This document shows, piece after piece, positions 54,612-64,000 of a stretch of 64,000 nt of DNA (position 1 is its first letter; each line of letters opens with the position of its first letter). Source of the DNA: Seiridium cupressi. Lineage: Eukaryota; Ascomycota; Sordariomycetes; Amphisphaeriales; Sporocadaceae. The position numbers and the translations under genes were made by a program. Below the pieces are notes generated by a model, which searched no databases, had not been told where the DNA came from, and saw nothing but the letters and a program-made list of their open reading frames with translations. The stretch is taken from the NCBI GenBank assembly GCA_036674765.1, contig JARVKI010000001.1:434001-498000 (forward strand). The letters run 5' to 3'.

Positions 54612-57518
54612 TCACAGATCAGCCAGGTTCTTGCCGTCCTTGATGGCCTGCTCGCCATACTTCTTGAGGCGGATAGCTATGCATGGATGTCAGTGACTGT
54701 TTCCTTAAGGAGCCTCGCTCAACTCTCAACAAAAGGAAAGGCGCCAAATCGGCTCCATGGGAACATGGGGACATGGGAACTGACCGTTGATGGCAATAAA
54801 ACCAGATGTGTCCTGCGGCGAGAAACCCTCGAGCGAGTCCATTGATGCATCCCTAGAAAAGGAGTCAGCACGTTGACCAGTGGGAAATGTAGAATGCTTT
54901 TCTCAGTCACGTACTCTGCGGAGTAAAGGTTGCTGGCATTGCTAGAGCGGCCAAGCACATATGCCTGAAGACGTGACGTTAGTTATCTCCCCATAATGTG
55001 GTATGGCGGTAACCTTACATTGCCCTTGTATGCCATCATCTTGACAACACCGGTAGTGTTGCGGGATGAGTAGACAATAGAGTTGTCGAGGAACTCTCGC
55101 TCCGGGCTGAAGTAGAGACCGTTGTAGAGAAGTCGACTCCATGAGCTCGTGACGAACAGGTCACGCAGCTCACGGACTCGGGCATCAAGGACCAATCCCT
55201 CGAGATCAATGTGTGCAAGTCGAGCGATGGTCCTGTGACACTTTTGTTAGGACATGCGTAATAAGGGGAGGCACAAGCTAGAAGGTTGGTGAACTCACAG
55301 TCCTGGTGTGTCATAACAGCCTCGGCTCTTAAGGCCGACTATTGTCGTATTAGTCAATACAGTCGCCAGCATGCTTTCTTAGTATTGTACTGACTGAAGC
55401 GGTTCTCAACAATGTCAATGCGACCCACACCGTTGTCGTGGCCGATCTTGTTCAAAAGCTTGAAGATCTCCAAGCTGCCGGTGACCTCCTTACCGGAGAT
55501 ATCGACCTTGACGGGAATACCCGCCTCGAAGTGGATGGTGAACTCGGTGGGCTTGTCGGGGGCATCGAGTGGATCCACAGTTCGGGTCCATAGCTCCTTG
55601 CTACAGACACGGAAGTCAGTATCATGTCTAAGATACTAGAATTCAAGTGTGGTTTTGAAATATCAGAGGAAATTCGTGCTGTATGTTTGGGTATAACGAT
55701 AGCCCTCAACATGGCCGCAATTGGTTGCGAGCCCAGACCTCGAAGACCAAACACCATGAAATAATACTTACGGAGGAGTAAGTTCAGGGTCCTCGAGGAC
55801 ACCGGCCTCATAGGAGCAATGTACTAGGTTGTCTGGAAGTCATCACGTCAGCCTCTGAATACTACAAATTGGCGTGAGGGCGACACTGCTTGAAACAGCG
55901 CTAATTCACCGCCGGAGAGAAGTATTCCTCCCCGCAACATAGTTCGTGAAGAAAATAATTGGGTTATTACCATCCATTGACCATGGCGCTTTCGGTGTCG
56001 AGCTCTACGGTTAGTTAGTATTGGCTAATCCCAATAGTCTACACACAAATAGATACGTACGACGGGAATGTTGTTCTCAGCTGCGTATTTGAGGAGATCC
56101 GCGCGACCCCTAATAAGGAGTTAGTATTTGATGATATAAGTCTCTAAGATGGCTGGTTTGTTCGAGTCGCATTGCCAGAGTCGGTGATCTGAGCTCCCCG
56201 ATTTCTGACAAATTAGGTGATTCGTATTGGGCAATGTTTGAATACTGACTCTGCACAGACGATGGTTAGCAGTTGCTCTTTTTCAGTGGGTATTCCGTAG
56301 TGTAAAAAGCAGATAGAAAGCCTCGTGGATGGGCAATAGCAGACTGAATATGCTCTGAAGCATACGATGTATGCAGTCATGAACAGAGGAGTGACGTACG
56401 GAACTTGTTGAAGAACTCGGGCAACCGCCAGGGGGCGATGACCTTCAACTTGGGGTTGAGTGCCGCGAAAGCAAGTTCGAAGCGGACCTGGTCATTTCTG
56501 GTATAATTAGTCAAGTGAGAACCTCTCGCGAATATGGTCGGGGACATACCCCTTGCCCTACGCACAGAAGAGTCAGTGACCGGATACAAGGATAGTAGCA
56601 ATATAGGAATTTGGATTGGGTACTTACTGTGCATCCGTGCGAGACAAACTATTCCCCCAAGAAAAGTCAGCAACTTCCTTCTAAAACCCAGCACCCCACT
56701 CTGTATGTCAGGGAAGGACAATGAAAAGACTTGACATACGTCGCACTTGGTCTCAAGGGCGGCCTTTACTTGGGCCTTGGCAATGATAGGGCGAGCCAGG
56801 GATGTGCCCAAAAGATCTAGCATTGAGTCAGCATTTATGTCAGGTGTGGTCGGGGAAGAGATGCGGACATCGATCCTCGTAGATTGCGTTGCACTGGATT
56901 GCTCTGTGGATGATCTTGTCCACGAACTCAGCTTGAAGATCCTGGTCCACCGGCGTCAGTTATGAACATATTCAAAATGAAGCGTCATGAATCCAGCGTA
57001 CAAGCTGCCATTCAGAAGAATAATAGGTGCAAGGAAAGTGGAAACGGGGGTGGTGTTTACATCGATGATCATACGCTCGGCGCCCAGGGCAAGAGCCTTC
57101 TTCTCAACGGCAGCCCAGTCTTCCTCCTGGCCGACATTGGCCAAGAAGCACTGACATGTGTTAGAATGGACTTGCTAGACATATAACCATGGCAGAGGTA
57201 TGCCTACGACGACGGTATATCCCTGCTGAATGAGCCATCTGAGAATGGTGGAGGTGTCGAGACCTTGACATATCTAACGTCAGCAAACATTCACTATGCT
57301 AGCTAGTCCCCGGCAAGACTGCTGGCACTAGTATGCCCGGCACAGCATTCAGAACTGCCATAGTTGACAGTGCCATATCTCAGACATGATGCCGATAACG
57401 GGGAGACTGACCTCCAGAATAGGCGCTACGCAGCAGGTCAGTTGAGATTCGAATGGGTACGATGGGCTACCCCATGGCGGTGAAAGGCTACTTACAGACA
57501 GACACGACCCTTAGACAT
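54612..57518 (-). CDS. arg1: Argininosuccinate synthase
   Basis: The enzyme joins citrulline and aspartate with ATP to argininosuccinate, the penultimate step of arginine synthesis. My model has 19 exons (minus strand): 57496-57518, 57412-57425, 57208-57263, 57061-57150, 56869-56941, 56740-56816, 56628-56648, 56550-56557, 56400-56497, 56250, 56061-56109, 55971-56004, 55772-55832, 55395-55600, 55299-55338, 55019-55232, 54915-54964, 54785-54852, 54612-54676. The sum is 1,248 bases, 415 residues, matching the family length. Landmarks: [15 protein letters not shown] (ATP pyrophosphatase loop, split by two introns), [87 protein letters not shown]. Exons of 14, 21, 8 and apparently 1 base are needed to keep the conserved text in frame. 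Confidence 0.93.
56250..56250 (-). other. Candidate single-nucleotide exon of argininosuccinate synthase
   Basis: Exon 56400-56497 ends TTC C and exon 56061-56109 begins G GGT CGC, so direct joining is one base out of frame. Between them, on the minus strand, ctgtgcag A gtcagt supplies a consensus acceptor, one A, and the same gtcagt donor used by other introns of this gene. A gctaac branch point sits about 18 bases before the acceptor. Inclusion gives F-Q-G-R, which suits the family at this place. The introns would be 149 and 140 bases. Confidence 0.6.
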
Positions 57519-58777
57519 GGTGGATGATTCTGCGGAACGCTAAGGTTTTGGATGGATGCAATTGGCGGTTTAAAGCAGGAAATACCCCAGAGACAACGAT
57601 GGGATATGCCTTTTTTTAATGTTGATGGAAGTTGTGGGCGAGTCACAGTTCAATCTGCAAGGCGATGAGTCGGCCAGTCCAAACTTTGTTCCCGGTACCG
57701 CACCCATTGGCTTGTCGTCCCGATAACAGCTTTATCGCCGTGATAAGATAGCTTTAGCTCAGCGAAAAATTCACTATGTGATCCGTGCAAAGCTCCAGTC
57801 GCCAATTGTTTTGGATTTTCGCCCGTAAAATGGCTCTGATCAACGGTTCCGTCTATCGGACCAAATTATTTGGGAGGTGCCAGTGGGCAAGGTTTCTTCT
57901 GTAACCTAGGTACGTGTAGAATTCGCTCAAGCCTGCTTCACTTGTACGCGTTAGCCTGGCCAATTTTCAGCTCGATGCATTTAACAAATGCACAATCGCA
58001 TTGGGTCGTTGCTCTAATAACAGAAATGCGATGACGCATGCATCGCACCAATCTGAGACTGAAATTTTGGTGTTACGGCACCAGGTACCATGTACCCATG
58101 CATCATTTTCAGCGCACACTAGAGAAGACCATACACTATCTCCGAAATCACGTAGTCTCTCGATCATATCAAACTTTTTTCTTTCTCCTTTTTCCCCTTT
58201 TCTTCTTCTAACTAATAGACAATCCCGTGTGTCCCTTTGAAGCGTCTTGCTCAAGCACAGGGCTACTTGATGTTACATGTATGCTCGTTAGTGTAAATTT
58301 GCTTATCGTAATATTTGGAGCATACACTTTAATATTGACGCTTTATTACACAGACAGCATGACACGAGTTGTAGCTAAGCTTTTGATTATTGGTATACTC
58401 ATTCGTGTTTTATAGGGCAATTTGACGCCAGAGCACGTGAAGGAAGACGGCGCAGAGGATAGATAGTCCTCATCCTGTCTAAATGACAGGCTCTTGCTCG
58501 CGGGCAGCTGGCTGTCAGCTGTCTAGCAAATCACACCCAACTCTTCAATGGTTACATGTGCCTTAACTAGGTAGGTAGGTACTTTCTTCCTCGTCCATGA
58601 CCATCACCAACTGTTGAAAATTGGAAACCACTCATCCCAATCACTATTGAATCGATGTCAATTTAAAGCAGCTCGCAATTGAAAAGGAGCCTGTCATCAA
58701 TCTCACAAATCTGACTTGAAGTAAAAACCAGGACAACTTTTCCTACCTGGAGACTTATTATTGCTTAAGAGTCAACC
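57519..58777. promoter_or_regulatory. Divergent intergenic region, argininosuccinate synthase and SRR1-like gene
   Basis: About 1.26 kb between two divergent genes. CT-rich segment at about 58160-58210. Nothing specific recognised. Confidence 0.4.
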
Positions 58778-59657
58778 ATGGGATCTCAGGATGGCGAGGA
58801 GGCTTGGACGTTCGTCACTAATAAGCGCAATCGCCAATCAGGAAAGAGAGCCCCAACACTAGCCCCTACCACGGTCCCTGCTTCCCCCCAGACGAGGACA
58901 ACACCAAACCTTTCACTCGAAGAAATCCGGTCCGACCACAGGAAATTCGTTCAGCAGTGGGCTGATTCCAACTGCCGCAACGAGCTCAAGGATATCGCCC
59001 AGGCCAAATCTTGCCATCCCTCTCCTACCAAGGCCGTCTGCCTCGGTCTGGGTTCGTTTGACCCAGAAGACGGGTCATGGCAAATAAAGAGGAGAAGTCA
59101 TGTCCAACTGGCAGCTTTCATGACGTTCGTCGAATGTGTCGAGCAGCTTTGCGGGCGAAAAGTCCGCCGCATATTCCAAGAACCATGCTTTACTGTTGGT
59201 GATAAGGAGTTCCTGACATCCTTAGGACATGAGATCGTGGATTCCCCCAAAGGGTTTGAAGAAATTTCAGAAGACTCGATCGTTTTCGGTATCCATCTAT
59301 ACAGGAACATTTACTCCGCCGCGATCGAAAAAGCTCTACCTGCCATTTTCATAGGCACGGGATATGATGTGTGGGAAAGGTATGGCTCGAGAGCTTCCTG
59401 TCACTGAGTTCAGAACCAGGGCAACTCCGGAATTGCTGTGACTGACTTCCCACAGGTACGCAGACTCGGAAGATCCTAGTTGGGCGAGAATGCGGCAATT
59501 ACATGATTCTTGCGATACACTTCCATTTCCAAATGACAAAGACTTTTATCCAACTTTCACAAGCACCACAATACACTGGCTCAGACCCAATCAAGATCCG
59601 TCACATGATATTTCAAATATTATAGGAAGCTTATCCCTCGAGGGTTCCGAGAGTTGA
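58778..59657 (+). CDS. SRR1-like domain protein
   Basis: Two exons (58778-59379 and 59456-59657) give 267 residues. After a disordered N-terminus (EEAWTFVTNKRNRQSGKR) the protein has the SRR1 pattern: AVCLGLGSFD, SHVQLAAFMTFVECVE, FQEPCFTVGDKEFLTSLGHE, DSIVFGIHLYRNIYSAAIEK and ALPAIFIGTGYDVWER. SRR1 was named for an Arabidopsis circadian and phytochrome-B signalling factor; yeast Ber1 is a relative linked to microtubules and proteasome function. The fungal function is not established. The intron junction restores VWERYADSED, and the last exon ends shortly after a WLRPNQ segment. Confidence 0.85.
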
Positions 59658-60090
59658 GGTTGGATGGGTTCTAAACATATCCCGACGAGCTTTTGCCCAA
59701 GACTGCCCATTTGGTACACGGCTTTGAGTGTGTATGCAGACACGCTTACCCTCATACCCCCTATGCGAGAGGTATAACATCAGCGATTCGGGAGACGAGG
59801 TAGCCTCTCGAATCTACGGTTGGCGCCGAGTAACGCTTAGGCTGCGACAGGCTAGCTTACACGATCAGATATTACTGGTTGCCAAAGCAAGAACTCGCAG
59901 GAGAATTACCATCAAGCCGCATAACTACACTCTAGTCATAGCAGTCCGTGCGAGCAATCACAAAAGTCTGGCCTAGGTTTAAGAATGAATGTGTTGCCAA
60001 AGGGTTGAAATACCAACTTGCTATCCTGCAGTATAACCATATACAGATTTCGTATGTATCTTGGTACAAAACCCTTTAATCAGGCTACTC
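59658..60090. other. Intergenic between convergent genes
   Basis: About 430 bases. The short ORF at 59728-59976 has no support. Confidence 0.5.
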
Positions 60091-61107
60091 TCAAGCACTT
60101 GTAGCAATATATGGAATACCAGTCAGTTTGAGACCTCTCTCATTTAGCTTGGTCTGCTGTCGTGGTTTGTCATCGTTATATGGGCATGGGCCCTGCTTTC
60201 GCATTAAAATCTGGCTGACGTCGTGAACGTGTGCTGCGTTGGGCCAATGGGTGGTCCCAAGTTGCTTCTCAAAGGCCTCCTTCTTCCGCAGCAAATCCTC
60301 CTGGCTCGCCTCTGCAGCGGGCATGTAACAGGTGTAGGTAGCAAACCTTGCCCTATCTCCGGTAGGGTTCATGTTATAATGGGGGAGACGCGAGTCCCAG
60401 AGGAGTAGATCACCAGGTTCGGCTTCGACCTTGGTCCATTCGCATCCCTTTTCCGCCAGCCACTTCATTCCCGCATCTGAGAAGCCGTACCACTCCTTCG
60501 TCCAGCGATGCACGGGGTCAACCTCATTCTTGAAATCTTCGTGGAACTCGTCTGATAATTTATGGGCGCCCTTGCAAACAATCAACCCTCCATCTTTCGG
60601 ACCGTTTGGCAGGAGATTAACAACGCCTTGGAGACATCGAAAACCAGGCTTCTCGGGATCTTGATCTTGATGTGGCCAGGGCTTGTTTTCTGCCGTGTCT
60701 TTTCGATTTGGCAGGGCGAAGCTCACAGCGTCGAACGAAACAATCAAATCGTCTGTATCAAAGACTTTGGCAAACGCATCGACGACTCCTGGCTCGCAGC
60801 GAATATCCCACGTAAAACTCTCGTGGTTGACACCGTAGCCTGAGCACATACCCCTCTCGCTAATCACGGGAAGAAACTCCTCCCTGTAGGTCGAGGGATC
60901 GAAACGCTTGAATCCAAGGCCGCCTTTGAATGTCTCAAGATAGTTATACATCTCCTCGGCGTACTCCTCAGCCCGCTTCCGTGGGACGGCGCCCTTCACT
61001 ATCACATAACCATCATGGACGATATTATCCCTGAAATCACCAAAAACTCGATTGGTGCTGTTGAATAGCCTGTCGGGGCCGGAGGGCTTTGGCACGATTC
61101 CTGCCAT
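60091..61107 (-). CDS. Phytanoyl-CoA dioxygenase (PhyH)-like Fe(II)/2-oxoglutarate oxygenase
   Basis: Single exon, 338 residues from MAGIVPKPSGPDRLF. PhyH-like proteins are non-haem iron, 2-oxoglutarate-dependent oxygenases. The iron ligands are visible: H and D in PWPHQDQDP (HxD) and the distal H in WDSRLPHYNMNPTG, followed by R in GDRARFATYTC for 2-oxoglutarate. The N-terminal HDGYVIVKGAVP is the usual start of the jelly-roll core, and GGLIVCKGAHKLSDEFHEDF is a conserved loop. Fungal members of this size modify small molecules or amino-acid derivatives, and the substrate cannot be told. An upstream TTG would add three residues; the ATG is preferred. The lack of introns contrasts with its neighbours. 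Confidence 0.88.
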   Translation of the reverse strand: MAGIVPKPSGPDRLFNSTNRVFGDFRDNIVHDGYVIVKGAVPRKRAEEYAEEMYNYLETFKGGLGFKRFDPSTYREEFLPVISERGMCSGYGVNHESFTWDIRCEPGVVDAFAKVFDTDDLIVSFDAVSFALPNRKDTAENKPWPHQDQDPEKPGFRCLQGVVNLLPNGPKDGGLIVCKGAHKLSDEFHEDFKNEVDPVHRWTKEWYGFSDAGMKWLAEKGCEWTKVEAEPGDLLLWDSRLPHYNMNPTGDRARFATYTCYMPAAEASQEDLLRKKEAFEKQLGTTHWPNAAHVHDVSQILMRKQGPCPYNDDKPRQQTKLNERGLKLTGIPYIATSA

Positions 61108-62652
61108 TGTGAACAACGGCGAAGTTTGTGCAACAATATTAGATGGTGATGAAACCCTAATGGTTGGGCTTGGTATTCGTTATGAAGGGATCGGAATCAC
61201 AATTGACCCTCAAGTAGAGATCCTGTATCGATCCAAATTTCAAACAGGACGTGAAGCCAAACGGCGGTTAAGAAATTGCCACCATCCCCCTCTCCGAAAG
61301 CTACGGATTGGTGCTGGAGGCCCGGTTGGACACGGCTATCGGGCACTCAGCGTAGGACTGATCATCAGATCCGGCCTTCTAGAACTCGCGACGCTTTGGC
61401 TTGGTCCTCGGAATAGGATCCACCGCAGATTTTGCTGGTGTTTTCAATTGGATAAGTTACCATTGCGACAGAGGTAGGTGAGCGGGTCGAGTTCAGTTCC
61501 GTCGGATGTTTTCCGAAGTACCGTGAATCTGGCGCTTCGAAAACTCCACCACCGCCTACGCAATATGACGGGCGCCTCTCATGTCGACTCTTCCGGAGCT
61601 GTTTTCCAGTCAGTTACCCACAATTAGCCTATCAAATCAAGAATCTTTAAGGCAAAAGTACTTCATTTTGTTGATAGGGTTCAGGCTCTGATTATCAAGA
61701 TCATGGCTGTACAACAATGTCTGGAAGTGGCAAATGTGGTACAAGACTATTGTCGATATTGATTTTGGCTATTATAATAGGACAGGGAACAAGATTATGC
61801 GTGTTGGGAGCATGTATACTCACTTCCAGACCCGTCGAGGCTTTCGATGCCTTCAAACAGCGCAACTTGTTGATCGGTCAGCAATTTCTGGTGGTGAAAA
61901 GTGCGTGGATTCAACCCCATCGATCGGCCTTTACTCCGTGGTTTGTGACAAAACCATCCAGATGACAATTGCAGCACTGGAAAGTATGTTTACTGTCAGC
62001 CTCATTTTCACATCAGTAGAATGAGTCGAAACTAAAGTACCATATCTGTTTTCTCAATTTGTTCCATGTGACATTGCATGCAACCAGTAACCTCGGCGCC
62101 GTCATGTTGCAATGAGCTTGGGTCATGCCAATCAAACCTAGTTTGGCTGGCGACTAGTACCATGATACTCGGCCGTGCTAGGTGGAGAGTGACATCGTGT
62201 GGCGGCCCCGAGAGTTCTTTGAGCAATTCACTACGCCGCCGCCGTTCCGGAGTTGGGTGCCAAGGTTCCGGCACAATTTCCTCCGCATCGTCGGTTTGAG
62301 ATTTTCAAGATCGAGGCTACACTCAACTAGTAACAAGGAGTTGCAAACCAGGTATGGTGCTGACCGATATGTAACATCGTGTCATCCGGGGGTCACCCAC
62401 GGCCAATCTTAGCCTGCAAAGGTGATCTAGCACCCAACTGTGTAGCATCAGGAATGCCCGTCACCTTTCGGTTGCGAGGTCTGGACTGACTTCAACAACA
62501 GAATAGCTTCCTTTCAGGGCAGCTTACATTCCAGACGCCCGACAAGTGCGGGATTTTCAATAGTAGTAGCATCAGCTTGATAGAGTCTATCGTTGTGTCT
62601 TTGGATTCGAGCGCTTGTCGTTCCCAGGATTGGTGTCCACGAGACATTCTAA
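61108..62652. other. Intergenic, no intact gene
   Basis: About 1.5 kb upstream of the PhyH-like gene. It may contain mutated 5' portions of the GH10 relic that follows, but I could not match them to the family with confidence. Confidence 0.4.
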
Positions 62653-63087
62653 TTCAAGTATAAGAACGCCGGCCAGACCCAGGGTCATATGACTGTCGGC
62701 AGTGTTTCCCAGACAGATCTGGTTACCAACCTCAACGCATTCGCGGCCCTAGACGTTGAGGTAGCCTATACTGTGCTCGACATTAACACCGCGTCCCCCC
62801 AGACATCAGGCACTCTCGTACAGCAGGCCAAGGATTACGCTAGTGCCGTCAACGCCTACAAGTCCGTATCTAAGTGTGTAGGTACTACGCAGTGGGGAGT
62901 CGCAGATAAATACACATGTATCTTTGTAGGTGCTCCTCTCCCATAGGACAGCTCACTGAATAAGAAGCCAGCTTATATATCAGCTCTGAATGCTTGGAGA
63001 ATTGCCACTGCGGCACCAACTACGACGCTGACCACGACAACAACCTCCGGAGGGGGAAGTGGCTTTATAGTCGCCAAATGGGAATAA
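62653..63087 (+). pseudogene. Decayed GH10 endo-xylanase, C-terminal part with linker
   Basis: In one frame the text reads LVTNLNAFAALDVEVAYTVL and then DINTASPQ, KDYASAVNAYKSVSKCVGTT and QWGVADKYTCI. This matches the end of a GH10 xylanase barrel, where the conserved nucleophile segment TELDI is changed to TVLDI: the catalytic glutamate is lost. The frame then meets TAG at 62944-62946 where family members have a tryptophan, and continues as DSSLNKKPAYISALNAW. A Thr-rich linker and GSGFIVAKWE end at TAA, about where a CBM1 cellulose-binding module would begin. The N-terminal two thirds are not recognisable. A stop inside the barrel and a lost nucleophile make this a dead gene. Confidence 0.75.
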
Positions 63088-64000
63088 TTCTTTTGAGCAA
63101 TTTGATCCGGTATCTCGGAAATAACCGAGACTGGTTGATTGAATCGGTGCTGTTGTCACTAAACTGAGTTATGATGCCACAAAGATGTACTCCAAATCAC
63201 TTCCGGCATACCTAGTTCTAGCCTTTGATTTAGTATTGTGAAGTACCTCGCAGCTACGCCAATGTCTTCTGAAAAGGTGTTGTTGTTGATCTGTCTAACG
63301 TCTGGGCAAACACGCCAGCGGGCCTGCCGCAACCTCCCGAAGGGTATGGGAAGTGACAAGCTCATATACAAGATGCCAAGCCATGCTGCAAGAGCTAACT
63401 ACTTCTTTGGCCTGAAATCGCGACACTTCGATACGTAGTCGCCGCCAGTCCACCAAATCGTCGTTCCTTTGCTTTGTCAGCGCAATACCGTATCCTTCCC
63501 TTTCTATCCTTGATAGTTCGCCACCGTACTTTCTTCCTCCCGGTCCCCGCCTCTTGGACTTGGTCGCTGGACGCCAGGCACGTCCCCTATCGCCGAAATA
63601 AAAACCTCGTAAGGAAAAACTCTCGTCGTTTGAACGGGTAATACGACGACCTCCGGCCGCGCCACGACGGAGCGTTCGAGCAACTCGACTTGTCGAGCGG
63701 TTCGAACGCGAATATCCAACCCTGGATATCGACGACTAGAAGTTCGACGATAACTTCCCGCAGAGGGTCACGTGCCGGCGCGCTCTTCTGAAAAGCTGTG
63801 ATTTTTGATGAGTCTTTTCGATAATTTCTAGGAACAAGAGCTTCTTTCTAATAGAATAGACCAAGGATGAATCATGCTCTTTTGTTTTCTCGACGCTGCC
63901 ACTGCTGTCTGGATGATCTAAATGTTGGGTTTATCCGAACCATGGAGTGAAGTCGATGGGCCTGGCTGAAAACACGCTCTTCGCCACCAGAAATCGCTCA
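63088..64000. other. Window end, hairpin- and CpG-rich segment
   Basis: No supported gene. The part from about 63420 to 63780 is CpG-rich and contains inverted repeats (63672-63730), unlike the AT-rich DNA around it. The short ORFs on both strands have no recognisable domain. Confidence 0.4.
63672..63730. repeat. Adjacent imperfect inverted repeats
   Basis: gcgttcgagc...gttcgaacgc forms a 38-base imperfect hairpin. It is followed directly by atatcca-accc-tggatat, a second short hairpin. These could be element-end structures or a transcription-factor palindrome. Confidence 0.5.

Overview
The window is nuclear DNA of a filamentous ascomycete, most likely a Sordariomycete and probably in Hypocreales. 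The evidence is many short GT-AG introns with CTAAC-type branch points, secreted plant-wall and mannan hydrolases, an old yellow enzyme family protein, an MFS drug-type transporter, Doa1/Lub1, a STRAP-like WD40 protein and argininosuccinate synthase. I see no rRNA, tRNA, CRISPR array or intact transposon. One 100-base assembly gap lies at 21420-21519.

Layout. 1-9.8 kb: a possible long untranslated leader, a broken SnoaL/NTF2-like gene, a secreted endopolygalacturonase and a SWIM plus RING protein. 9.8-13.8 kb: a secreted GH92 alpha-mannosidase and a truncated, frameshifted PGAP4-like glycosyltransferase relic that ends at an AT-rich tandem-repeat island. 15.7-29.4 kb: a lineage-specific hypothetical gene, a HAD sugar-phosphatase, an MFS transporter, and an uninterrupted 7.5-kb ORF for a 2,495-residue multi-enzyme. 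30-46 kb: an F-box protein, a VIT/vWA protein, an OYE-family oxidoreductase and two conserved proteins of unknown function. 46-61 kb is more housekeeping: a STRAP-like WD40 protein divergent from Doa1/PLAA, a GPI-anchored BIM1-like copper protein, an exceptionally intron-rich argininosuccinate synthase, an SRR1-like protein and a PhyH-like dioxygenase. The right end holds a decayed GH10 xylanase and hairpin-rich DNA.

Central observation. The giant protein (21893-29380) joins, in order, a degenerate sugar-phosphate cyclase half, a complete sugar-phosphate cyclase of the 2-epi-5-epi-valiolone/dehydroquinate synthase superfamily, an extended SDR epimerase, a module I do not recognise, a ROK sugar kinase, a medium-chain dehydrogenase and a phosphoglucose-isomerase-like SIS module. 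These are the kinds of enzyme that bacteria encode as separate genes for C7-cyclitols such as acarbose and validamycin. The flanking MFS exporter and HAD phosphatase make a compact putative cyclitol or pseudo-sugar cluster. The product is unknown and the pathway is inference.

Two gene-structure observations also stand out. Argininosuccinate synthase can only be read through as 19 exons that include exons of 14, 21, 8 and apparently 1 nucleotide. The STRAP-like gene has a 79-codon, coding-like, in-frame extension directly after its TAG stop.
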